In this document: positions 41,717-49,476 of the stretch, piece after piece | Numbering within the stretch: the stretch's first letter is position 1 | Layout of the letters: every line of letters starts with the position of its first letter | Assembly: GCF_004342285.1 (NCBI RefSeq) | Contig: NZ_SMCV01000009.1 | Coordinates: 62,001-126,000, forward strand | Reading direction: 5' to 3' | Source: Klebsiella sp. BIGb0138 | GTDB taxonomy: Bacteria; Pseudomonadota; Gammaproteobacteria; Enterobacterales; Enterobacteriaceae | Length of the DNA: 64,000 nucleotides | Notes under the pieces: model-generated | What the model saw: the letters and a program-made list of their open reading frames with translations, nothing else | Told to the model about the DNA's origin: nothing | Databases searched by the model: none | Program-made: the position numbers and the translations under genes

Positions 41717-42631
41717 ATGACGCGATTCACGCTCAAACAACTGAAATACTTCGTTACCGTTGTAGAGACCGAAAGCATCGCCGAAGCGTCCCGGCAGTTG
41801 CATATTGCCCAGCCGTCGATCTCGATTGCGATCAAAAATCTGGAGAGCACCTTCGAGCAGCAGCTGTTTATTCGCCATCATGCCCAGGGGGTGTCGCTGA
41901 CCTCCTGCGGACGGCGCTTTTATGAGAAGGCGAAAGAGCTGCTGCGCCTCTCTTATGAGTTCGAGCAGAATTCCCGCGCCGATAAAGAGCTGGTTTCCGG
42001 AACGATTTCCGTAGGCTGCTTTGAATCCGTCGCGCCGCTATATATGCCGAAACTGGTGGCGGGATTTAAAAAGATGTATCCCGACATCACGCTGCAACTG
42101 TACGATGGCGAACAGCATGAACTGATGCACGGACTGCATCGCGGACGCTTTGATCTGGCCCTGGTGTACGATCTCGAATTAGGCCATTCGGTCAATAAAG
42201 AGACGCTCAATGCCCCGCATAAGCCCTATGCTTTACTGCCGGCGAGCCACCCGTTAGCCCGGAAAAATAGCGTCACCTTACAGGAATTAAGCCATGAGCC
42301 GATGATTTTGCTCGATGCGGTGCCCAGCAAGAATTACTTCATCACCATATTTAAAGAAAAGGGCTATCACCCGGAAGTAGCATACAGCTCCCCGTCGATA
42401 GAAATGGTGCGCTGCATGGTTGGGCAGGGGCTGGGGTTCTCGGTATTAGTGACCCGACCGCTCTGCGATATGACCTATGACGGAGAAAGGCTGGTGCAGC
42501 TGGATATTGAAGATGAGATGCCGGCGTCGACGTTAATTATGGCGCACCTCGCCAATAATGAACCCACCCGGCCAACTCAGCTGTTTATGGATTATTGTCG
42601 CAGCATTGAATTAACGCCGGCGCATCTTTAA
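41717..42631 (+). CDS. LysR-family regulator of the PhyH/aldolase cluster
   Basis: A 304-aa LysR regulator with winged helix-turn-helix LKYFVTVVETESIAEASRQL and HIAQPSISIAIKNLE, and an effector domain (about 90-295) beginning GTISVGCFESVAPLYMPKLV. The ATG at 41717 has AAAGGGTGAG upstream. It is divergent from the four-gene transporter-oxygenase operon and is followed by a second PhyH gene in its own direction. It probably controls both. A hairpin ending in ATTTATTT follows it. Confidence 0.87.
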   Translation: MTRFTLKQLKYFVTVVETESIAEASRQLHIAQPSISIAIKNLESTFEQQLFIRHHAQGVSLTSCGRRFYEKAKELLRLSYEFEQNSRADKELVSGTISVGCFESVAPLYMPKLVAGFKKMYPDITLQLYDGEQHELMHGLHRGRFDLALVYDLELGHSVNKETLNAPHKPYALLPASHPLARKNSVTLQELSHEPMILLDAVPSKNYFITIFKEKGYHPEVAYSSPSIEMVRCMVGQGLGFSVLVTRPLCDMTYDGERLVQLDIEDEMPASTLIMAHLANNEPTRPTQLFMDYCRSIELTPAHL

Positions 42632-42666
42632 ATAAACAGGCTGTCGGTACGGCAGACTATTTATTT
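42630..42666 (+). terminator. Terminator-like hairpin after the LysR gene
   Basis: AAATAAACAG pairs with CTATTTATTT (one mismatch), continued by an inner CTGTCG/CGGCAG stem with a 3-nt loop. The U-rich 3' arm could release RNA polymerase. It separates the regulator from the second PhyH gene. Confidence 0.55.
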
Positions 42667-42834
42667 GGTCACGTCATTAAGGCTCATAAATTTCTATTCA
42701 GCGACTCGTTTTATAATAATTTACCGTTGTGCGGAGATTAAATAACCTGAGGACTGTCCATTGCGGTGACGACGCGCCTGGCGAGCCCGGCGAAACCATC
42801 AGCCGCATCATTGATCAATACAGGATGGTCAGCT

Positions 42835-43653
42835 ATGCAAAATCAGCGTTATTCGCACAGAGATCAGCAGACGATCGACAGCTATCAGACGGACGGCGTG
42901 GTGCTGCTGAAAGGGGTCTTCACGCCGTGGATTGAGAGTCTCGCCAGCGGCGTCGCGGAACTGATGGCCAACCCCAGCGAGTACGGCCACGCCCGAACGG
43001 TGGTGCCGAAAGACGGCTCCGCGCCGTTTTTCCAGGATTACTGTAACTGGTCGCGGATCGCTGATTTTGAGCGCTTTGTCCGCCAGTCGCCGGCAGCAGA
43101 AATTGCCGCGGCGTTGATGCAGTCAAAGACGGCGAAATTTTTCCACGAACATACGCTGGTGAAGCAGCCAGGCGGCAGCACGGTGACGCCCTGGCATCAC
43201 GACCAGCCCTATTATTGTGTCGAAGGGCAGCAGAACGTCAGCTTCTGGATCCCGCTGGACCCGGTGGCGGAAGAGATTTCATTACGTTGTATTCGCGGTT
43301 CCCATCGCTGGGGGGAAGAGTACAGCCCCACCCGTTTTAACGGTTCAAAGCTATATACCCACAGTCGTTTCAAAGAGCTGCCGGATATCGACGCCCATCA
43401 GGATGAGTACGATATTGTCAGCTGGGCGCTGGAACCGGGAGATGCGGTGGCCTTCCATTACCGGACGCTGCACGGCGCGAGGGGGAATGCAACCCAGCGC
43501 GCGCGGCGGGTCTTCTCCGCCCGCTGGGTCGGCGATGATGCCACCTTTGTCGATCGGGGGGGCGTTACCTCGCCGCCGTTCCCGGAACTGACGCTGAAGG
43601 ATGGCGAACCGCTGGTTTCCCCGCTGTTTCCGCAGGTGTGGCCGCGGGAATAG
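42835..43653 (+). CDS. PhyH-family Fe(II)/2-oxoglutarate oxygenase, second copy
   Basis: A 272-aa oxygenase. The facial triad is visible as HHD (TPWHHDQPYY) and a distal histidine (AFHYRTLHGARGN), with arginines in ARRVFSARWVGDD for 2-oxoglutarate. It is only distantly similar to the first PhyH protein, so the two are not a recent duplication and may act on successive intermediates. ATG at 42835 follows AGGA; an upstream in-frame ATG lacks a ribosome site. It lies downstream of the LysR regulator. Confidence 0.86.
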   Translation: MQNQRYSHRDQQTIDSYQTDGVVLLKGVFTPWIESLASGVAELMANPSEYGHARTVVPKDGSAPFFQDYCNWSRIADFERFVRQSPAAEIAAALMQSKTAKFFHEHTLVKQPGGSTVTPWHHDQPYYCVEGQQNVSFWIPLDPVAEEISLRCIRGSHRWGEEYSPTRFNGSKLYTHSRFKELPDIDAHQDEYDIVSWALEPGDAVAFHYRTLHGARGNATQRARRVFSARWVGDDATFVDRGGVTSPPFPELTLKDGEPLVSPLFPQVWPRE

Positions 43654-44064
43654 GCGCACGAACATTCGCGGGTCTGAACCGGGTTCAGGCCCTAATCGAT
43701 ATCCACAAGGCGCTATTTTCCCTCCCTGCGGAACCCTCCGGGCGCAAATTATTTCCCGCAACCCCATGACTACCGCTAATTATCGATAGCGATTCTGGCC
43801 GGTGACCATTCACCATCGCGCAATCGCTCGTTTCATTGACGGCGAAAATGCCCGCTTAAGGTGGGCTTAATATTTGACGTCGGCTGCTTGCTACGATTAT
43901 TCCTCGCCGCATTCGTCGATCGTTGGCGCATTGTCAGAGATTATTTATTTAAATTACGCCAGCGTCACAAAAGCCGGAAAAAAATACCCTCCGTCGTTGC
44001 AACGCCCTGACGTCCCGCTATATGTTAAATTTGTGTTTAATAAATGATAATTAAAGGTTGGTTT
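43654..44064. other. Intergenic region before the FbpA-like importer
   Basis: About 410 bp without a supported gene. An imperfect GGTCTGAACC/GGTTCAGGCC hairpin near 43670-43692 may end the PhyH transcript. The right end (TTAAATTTGTGTTTAATAAA) is AT-rich and probably holds the promoter of the importer. AATGATAATT near 44043 only half-matches a Fur site. Confidence 0.4.
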
Positions 44065-45135
44065 ATGTCCAGGAAAATTGCTGTTTTAGTGGTTTCGCTG
44101 ACGACCGTCTTCTCCTGTTCCGCGCTGGCGGAACTTCCGCCGGGTTACCCGGCAGATTATCAAAAAGTGGTGGATGGCGGGGTGAAAGAGGGCAAAGTCG
44201 TCATCTATTCGACGACGGATACCAAAGCGGCAGGTCCGTTAATTAAAGGGTTTGAGGCGCAGTATCCCGGCATTAAAGTTGAATATAACGATATGAACAG
44301 TACCGAACTGTATAACCGCTATATCAGCGAACAGGCCGCAGGCGGCGGCAGCGGCGATGTGGTCTGGAGTTCCTCGATGGATACGGCGTTAAAACTGGCG
44401 ACCGATTATGCCGAAGACTACGCTTCCCCCGAGCTGAGTAAACTGCCGAAATGGGCGGTCTGGCAGCAAAAAGCCTACGGTACGACCTATGAGCCGGTGG
44501 TGTTTATCTATAACAAGCGCCTGATTCCGCAAGGCGACGTCCCGGATTCGCACACCGCGCTGGCGAAACTGGTCGCCGCCCAGACGGACAAATTTAAAGG
44601 CAAGGTCACCACCTACGACATCGAAAAGTCCGGGCTGGGCTTTATGCTGGCGGTGCAGGACAGCAAAGCCGACGCCAACTATTTTACCGATCTGGCCGGG
44701 ATGGCGAAAGGCGGCCTGACCGTACAATCGTCCACCGGGACGATGATGGAAAGGGTCTCCTCGGGTGAAAACCTGGTGGGCTATAACATCCTCGGCTCCT
44801 ATGCGGAAGCGCGGGCGAAAACCGACCCGTCGTTAGGCATTTCCTATCCAAAAGATTATGTTCTGGTGCTTTCGCGCGTTGCGTTTATTACCCAGGAATC
44901 CGCACATCCGAATGCGGCGAAGCTGTGGTTCGATTATGTCCTGTCGGAAAAAGGACAAAGCATTCTCGCCTCTCAGGCCGATATCCCGTCTATTCGTAAC
45001 GATATCGACGGGATGACCAAAATGTTGGGTAACGCGTTGAAGCCGATTCCGGTCGATGAAACGCTGCTGGAATATCTGGAACCGAAAAAACGTCTGGAAT
45101 TTATCAAACAATGGCGCACGGCGGCGGCCAAATAA
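44065..45135 (+). CDS. FbpA/AfuA-type ABC binding protein
   Basis: A 356-aa periplasmic protein with leader ending SALAELPPG. It has the type II binding fold of the FbpA/AfuA/PotD superfamily: GKVVIYSTTDTKAAGPLIKG, DVVWSSSMDTALKLATDYAE and YNKRLIPQGDVPDS. Relatives carry ferric iron, sugar phosphates, phosphonates or polyamines; nothing here decides which. AAAGGTTGG precedes the ATG. An intrinsic terminator separates it from the permease gene. Confidence 0.86.
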   Translation: MSRKIAVLVVSLTTVFSCSALAELPPGYPADYQKVVDGGVKEGKVVIYSTTDTKAAGPLIKGFEAQYPGIKVEYNDMNSTELYNRYISEQAAGGGSGDVVWSSSMDTALKLATDYAEDYASPELSKLPKWAVWQQKAYGTTYEPVVFIYNKRLIPQGDVPDSHTALAKLVAAQTDKFKGKVTTYDIEKSGLGFMLAVQDSKADANYFTDLAGMAKGGLTVQSSTGTMMERVSSGENLVGYNILGSYAEARAKTDPSLGISYPKDYVLVLSRVAFITQESAHPNAAKLWFDYVLSEKGQSILASQADIPSIRNDIDGMTKMLGNALKPIPVDETLLEYLEPKKRLEFIKQWRTAAAK

Positions 45136-45144
45136 TCCCTTTCA

Positions 45145-45176
45145 GGTGGCGCATCGCCGGATGCGCCACCCTTTTT
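45145..45176 (+). terminator. Intrinsic terminator between binding protein and permease
   Basis: Perfect 11-bp stem GGTGGCGCATC / GATGCGCCACC with a GCCG loop followed by CTTTTT. It should favour expression of the binding protein over the permease and ATPase. Confidence 0.88.
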
Positions 45177-45244
45177 GCGCCTGGTGAGCCAGGTTTTCAA
45201 CACCCGTCTGGTTTGTTCAAAGCACCTGACCAAAGGGATGGCCT

Positions 45245-47014
45245 ATGAATGTATTACGCAGAAAATGGCAGGGGCTACCGCGCGGCATCGTGGTATTGAT
45301 AACGGCCCTGGTCATTTATGTCCCGTTATTATTTATCGTGGTGCAGAGCTTTCTTTCGGCACCTTTTTTTGCCCGCTCCAAAGAGTTAAGCCTGGGCGCC
45401 TTCGCGTTTATTTTCACCGACCCCGATTTTTATCTCGCGCTGAAGTCCGGTTTTATTCTCGCATTTGGGCTGGTGGCGATCGCCATACCGCTCGGCGGGA
45501 TCCTCGCCTTCTTGATGGTGCGCACTGATTTACCCGGCCGACGCCTGATTGAACCGCTGATCCTGGTGCCGATTTTTGTTTCGCCGATGGTCCTGGCCTT
45601 TGGCTATGTGGTGGCGGCAGGGCCGGTCGGCTTCTTCTCGCAATGGGCCGAGCAGCTCCTGGGGTTTGTGCCGTGGAACATCTATTCGATGTTCAGCATC
45701 GTGGTTATCGCCGGGCTGACCCACGTACCGCATGCCTATCTGTATATCTCTTCCGCACTGCGTAGCGTCGGTTCCGATGTGGAAGAGGCGGCGCGAACGG
45801 TGGGAGCCACCCCGCTGCAGGTCATGACCTCGGTCAGCCTGCCGATGGTGCGCCCGTCGATTCTCTATGCCTGCGTCCTGCTGTTCTTCCTCGGGCTGGA
45901 GGTGTTCGGCCTGATGCTGGTGCTGGGGGATCCGGAAGGCAATATGGTCCTGGCTACCTATCTGTACAAGCTCACCAATAAGCTCGGCACGCCTTCGTAT
46001 CACCTGATGGCGGCGGTCGCGGTGGTGCTTATCTGTATTACCATTCCGCTGGTCATGCTGCAGCGTCGGCTGATGCGCACCGCCAACCGTTTCGTCACGA
46101 TGAAAGGGAAAGCCTCGCAGGCGCGCGCGCTGCCGCTCGGAAAGTGGCGCTGGGTTGCCGGCGCGGTGGTGGTCTTTTGGCTGACCGTGACCATCGGCGT
46201 CCCGCTGCTCGGCGTGGCGCTGCGGGCGTTCATTTCCAACTGGGGCGTTGGGGTTTCCATCTGGGACCAGCTGTCGCTGGCCACCTTCCACAATATCTGG
46301 CAGCAGCCGAACCTGCTCCGCGCCATCGTCAACTCGATGGCGATCGGGGTGTTTGGCGGCGCGCTGGCGGTCGTCTGTTACCTGTTCGTCGGGATCGCGA
46401 TGCACCGTAAGCCGGATAACGTGACCCGTTTTCTTGACTACAGCGTGCTGGTGCCGCGCGCGGTGCCGGGGCTGCTGGCCGGGCTGGCGTTTCTATGGGT
46501 GTTCCTGTTCCTGCCTATGTGGCTGGATCAGGCGCTGAAAAACGGCTGGCTCTCCGGCCTGCCGGTTGCCGACTGGCTGCGCGAGCATCTGATCGTACAG
46601 CTGCGGGCGCTGCGCAATACCATTTTCAGCGTCTGGCTGGCGTATACCGTGGTGTGGATGGCCTACGGCCTGCGGCTGATCTCTTCAACTCTGCTGCAGG
46701 TGGCGCCGGAGCTGGAGGAGGCCGCGCGCAGCACCGGCGCTTCGCGCGGGCAGATCACCCGCCATGTGACGGTGCCGCTGTCGCGCTACGGTTTAATCGG
46801 CTCCTGGCTGCTGATGTTCCTGATTTTTGAGCGCGAATACTCCACCGGGGTGTATCTCCTGTCGCCGGGAACCGAGACCATTGGTTCGATGCTGGTTTCG
46901 CTGTGGGCCGCCGGGGCCATCGACATCGTGGCCGCGCTGTCGTTTATCAATATCCTGCTGGTGGTTATCGGCCTGGGGATCGCCCTGCGCTTTGGAGTGA
47001 AATTACATGATTGA
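45245..47014 (+). CDS. FbpB/AfuB-type double permease
   Basis: A 589-aa permease with two fused BPD_transp_1 halves, each with its own EAA loop (EEAARTVGATPLQVMTSVSL near residue 182; EEAARSTGASRGQITRHVTV near residue 493) and about twelve helices in total. This two-in-one design is typical of FbpB/AfuB importers. AAGGGATGG precedes the ATG. It overlaps the ATPase gene by 8 nt. Confidence 0.9.
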   Translation: MNVLRRKWQGLPRGIVVLITALVIYVPLLFIVVQSFLSAPFFARSKELSLGAFAFIFTDPDFYLALKSGFILAFGLVAIAIPLGGILAFLMVRTDLPGRRLIEPLILVPIFVSPMVLAFGYVVAAGPVGFFSQWAEQLLGFVPWNIYSMFSIVVIAGLTHVPHAYLYISSALRSVGSDVEEAARTVGATPLQVMTSVSLPMVRPSILYACVLLFFLGLEVFGLMLVLGDPEGNMVLATYLYKLTNKLGTPSYHLMAAVAVVLICITIPLVMLQRRLMRTANRFVTMKGKASQARALPLGKWRWVAGAVVVFWLTVTIGVPLLGVALRAFISNWGVGVSIWDQLSLATFHNIWQQPNLLRAIVNSMAIGVFGGALAVVCYLFVGIAMHRKPDNVTRFLDYSVLVPRAVPGLLAGLAFLWVFLFLPMWLDQALKNGWLSGLPVADWLREHLIVQLRALRNTIFSVWLAYTVVWMAYGLRLISSTLLQVAPELEEAARSTGASRGQITRHVTVPLSRYGLIGSWLLMFLIFEREYSTGVYLLSPGTETIGSMLVSLWAAGAIDIVAALSFINILLVVIGLGIALRFGVKLHD

Positions 47015-48077
47015 ATTATCAGTAGAAAATCTGCATTTGACCTACGGCGACAACCCGGTGCTGAAAGGGGTGTCAATGGATCTGAAACGCGGGGAAGTGG
47101 TATCGCTGCTGGGGCCGTCGGGCAGCGGAAAAACCACGTTGCTGCGCGCCGTCGCCGGTCTGGAGAAACCGACCGGCGGGCGGATTACTATCGGCAAGCA
47201 GGTCGTTTACGATGGCAACCCGCGCAGCGAGATCCCGGCGGAGGAGCGCAATCTGGGGCTGGTGTTTCAGTCCTACGCCCTGTGGCCGCATAAAACGGTA
47301 TTCGAAAACGTCGCCTATCCGCTCAAGCTGCGCAAGGTCGCCTCTGGCGACATTAAGCAGCGGGTTCAGGCGGTGCTCGATCAGCTGGGCCTTGGCCATC
47401 TGGGCAACCGCCACCCGCATCAGCTATCGGGCGGGCAGCAGCAGCGGGTGGCGATTGGTCGGGCGCTGGTCTACAACCCGCCGGTGATATTGCTCGATGA
47501 GCCGCTGTCGAACCTCGATGCCAAATTACGCGAAGAGGCGCGGGTATTTCTGCGCGAGCTGATTATCAAGCTCGGGCTGTCAGCGCTGATGGTGACCCAC
47601 GATCAGAATGAGGCGATGGCCATTTCTGACCGGATCCTGCTGTTGAACAATGGGGTGATTGAACAGCAGGGGACGCCGCAGGAGATGTACGGTAATCCGG
47701 CCACGCTGTTTGCCGCCGAGTTTATGGGCAGCAACAACCGTCTGCACGGCAAAATCACCGCCGTGGCCGACGGGCGGGCAAGGATCGAGGGGGCCAGCTG
47801 GGCGCTATGGGGCCTGGCGGACAACCGGGTCAAGGTCGGCCAGCAGGCGACGGCGGTGATCCGCGTGGAGCGTCTGCGCCTTGGCGCATCGCCGCAGGAT
47901 AATATGCTGGAACTCCCGCTGTTGACCAGCATGTACCTTGGCGACCGCTGGGAATATTTGTTCCGCACCCGCGGAGACGATTTTGCGATTCGCGCCTACG
48001 GCACATCGCTGCGCGATGCTGAGCAGTGCCATCTCACGCTTCCGGTCGAGGATCTGTGGATTTTCCCGCAATCCTGA
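47007..48077 (+). CDS. FbpC/AfuC-type ABC ATPase
   Basis: A 356-aa ATPase with Walker [10 protein letters not shown], signature [15 protein letters not shown], Walker B VILLDEPLSNLDAK and H-loop VTHDQNEAMAISD. A C-terminal TOBE domain (about 265-350) follows, as in transporters for iron, polyamines and sugar phosphates. It completes the three-gene importer. Confidence 0.9.
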   Translation: MIELSVENLHLTYGDNPVLKGVSMDLKRGEVVSLLGPSGSGKTTLLRAVAGLEKPTGGRITIGKQVVYDGNPRSEIPAEERNLGLVFQSYALWPHKTVFENVAYPLKLRKVASGDIKQRVQAVLDQLGLGHLGNRHPHQLSGGQQQRVAIGRALVYNPPVILLDEPLSNLDAKLREEARVFLRELIIKLGLSALMVTHDQNEAMAISDRILLLNNGVIEQQGTPQEMYGNPATLFAAEFMGSNNRLHGKITAVADGRARIEGASWALWGLADNRVKVGQQATAVIRVERLRLGASPQDNMLELPLLTSMYLGDRWEYLFRTRGDDFAIRAYGTSLRDAEQCHLTLPVEDLWIFPQS

Positions 48078-48090
48078 GCCCTTGCGCGTC

Positions 48091-48119
48091 ACGCCGGGCG
48101 GGGGAGAACCGCCCGGCGT
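48091..48119 (+). terminator. Hairpin after the FbpC-type ATPase gene
   Basis: Perfect 11-bp stem ACGCCGGGCGG / CCGCCCGGCGT (48091-48101 and 48109-48119) with a 7-nt loop, 13 bp beyond the stop. No T-run follows. Confidence 0.5.
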
Positions 48120-48393
48120 TCGCTGGCGGCAATGCCGGTTCCGGCTGGCTAAAAATATCACCCCGGGAAACAGTTTCATTCCGGTGATAATATTCATTTT
48201 CGTTTTCTGTCCGCCGGAATTTATTATTCACTGCGCAATCGGGGACCGATGATAAATAGTTGAATAATTGCTGAGCGGAAGATAGTTAATATCAGGAAGT
48301 AACTAATTTAACCGCTCAAAAAGTTTACTTTTTGCCGAATCTAGCGTTTGCACCCCGCCAGACAGCCATGTACCATAAACAAAAAATAACATT

Positions 48394-48409
48394 TGTGATA
48401 CATATCACT
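48394..48409. promoter_or_regulatory. CRP-like binding site
   Basis: TGTGATACATATCACT matches the CRP consensus TGTGA-N6-TCACA at nine of ten positions. It lies 319 bp before the gluconate dehydrogenase operon and 169 bp before the leader terminator. Confidence 0.6.
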
Positions 48410-48577
48410 CTTTTTTGGGTAACAGTCAGACCCATCCCGAACCTGATTCCGCATGAATTTCTGCCTTCGGGTTATTTAATAAACGTTCTCATTATCACCT
48501 GCACGGAGATATTTTTTTCTTTTTCCTGACGAGTGATGAGAATCGACTAATATCCAAACGATAACCCTATAAAAACC

Positions 48578-48602
48578 ATCGCCGGTGGCGATTTATTTTT
48601 TT
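48578..48602 (+). terminator. Intrinsic terminator in the gluconate dehydrogenase leader
   Basis: ATCGCC-GGT-GGCGAT stem followed by TTATTTTTTT. No gene ends nearby on this strand, so it would stop a short transcript from a promoter near the CRP-like site: either a small RNA or an attenuated leader. Confidence 0.65.
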
Positions 48603-48650
48603 GTACGACTTAATGGCGCCGTGCCACGGGTCCGCTAAAGCGGCACCTTT

Positions 48651-48666
48651 TTGGAACCGGTTCCAA
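48651..48666. promoter_or_regulatory. PtxS-like LacI-family operator
   Basis: TTGGAACCGGTTCCAA is a perfect 16-bp palindrome. Its core TGGAACCGGTTCCA differs at two symmetric positions from TGAAACCGGTTTCA, the site of PtxS, the 2-ketogluconate-responsive LacI-family repressor of Pseudomonas. It lies 61 bp before the first gene of an operon whose product makes 2-ketogluconate. Confidence 0.65.
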
Positions 48667-48727
48667 ATCAGCGTTTGCTGGGTTTGTAACCTACAAAAAC
48701 AGTAACCTAATTGACAGGAATGTGAAC

Positions 48728-49474
48728 ATGTCGAGCGAGAAAACCAATAACTCAAGGCGTGATTTTTTAGTAAAATCAATGGCCTTAATCCCTACGGTGG
48801 TCATCGGAAGCACCGGCGTTGGCGTAGCAGGCGCCGCGGGCGTAGCCCACGCCGCTGAACCGGCATCCGCGGCGGGATCAGCATCCGCAGCCGCCAGCGA
48901 CTGGCAGCCGCAGTTCTTCAACGAGCGCGAATGGGCGTTTATTAACGCCGCGGTGGCGCGCCTTATTCCGGCGGATGAGCTTGGACCCGGCGCACGCGAA
49001 GCCGGCGTTCCGGAGTTCATCGACCGTCAGATGAATACTCCGTATGCCACCGGCTCTATCTGGTATATGCAGGGGCCGTTCAATCCCGACGTGCCGAAAG
49101 AGATGGGCTATCAGCTGCCGCTGGTGCCAAAACAGATTTACAACCTCGGCATTGCCGACGCCGACGAATGGTGTCACGACCAGTATGGCAAGGCCTTCGC
49201 ACAGCTGACCTCCGGACAGCAGGACGCGGCCCTGAGTCAGTTCGAAGCCGGGAGCGCCGCCTTCAAGCAGCTGCCCTCTTCACTGTTTTTCTCCTATCTG
49301 CTGCAGAACACCCGCGAAGGCTTCTTCAGCGATCCGATTCATGGCGGCAACAAAGGCATGGTCGGCTGGACGCTGATTAATTTTCCCGGCGCCCGCGCCG
49401 ACTTTATGGATTGGGTTGAACGGGGTGAACGTTATCCCTTCCCGCCGGTATCAATTAATGGGGAGAGGGCATAA
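48728..49474 (+). CDS. Gluconate 2-dehydrogenase gamma subunit (Tat-exported)
   Basis: A 248-aa protein of the gluconate 2-dehydrogenase subunit 3 family. The leader carries a twin-arginine motif ([15 protein letters not shown]) followed by an alanine/glycine-rich hydrophobic stretch, so it and the bound FAD subunit are probably exported together through Tat. The mature region includes [20 protein letters not shown] and [15 protein letters not shown] at 48728 follows AGGAA; a GTG 6 nt upstream is too close to that site. First gene of a three-gene operon. Confidence 0.9.
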   Translation: MSSEKTNNSRRDFLVKSMALIPTVVIGSTGVGVAGAAGVAHAAEPASAAGSASAAASDWQPQFFNEREWAFINAAVARLIPADELGPGAREAGVPEFIDRQMNTPYATGSIWYMQGPFNPDVPKEMGYQLPLVPKQIYNLGIADADEWCHDQYGKAFAQLTSGQQDAALSQFEAGSAAFKQLPSSLFFSYLLQNTREGFFSDPIHGGNKGMVGWTLINFPGARADFMDWVERGERYPFPPVSINGERA

Positions 49475-49476
49475 CG

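Larger units (their letters stand above)
48078..48727. other. 650-bp regulatory region before the gluconate dehydrogenase operon
   Basis: No protein gene is supported. In order it holds a GC hairpin after the ATPase gene, a CRP-like site, an AT-rich stretch, an intrinsic terminator at 48578-48602, a second CCGCT/AGCGG hairpin with TTTTT, and a 16-bp PtxS-like palindrome. The ribosome site AGGAA lies at 48716-48720. Confidence 0.6.

Noticed and set aside
44036-44060. Possible Fur box before the FbpA-like gene (AATGATAATT)
   Set aside because: Only one half matches the consensus, and the position overlaps the ribosome site region; not enough to call.
45145-45170. REP-type repeat (GCCGGATGCGCC resembles enterobacterial REP sequences)
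   Set aside because: A single copy with a perfect stem and T-run at an operon position fits an intrinsic terminator better; no second copy was noticed in the window.
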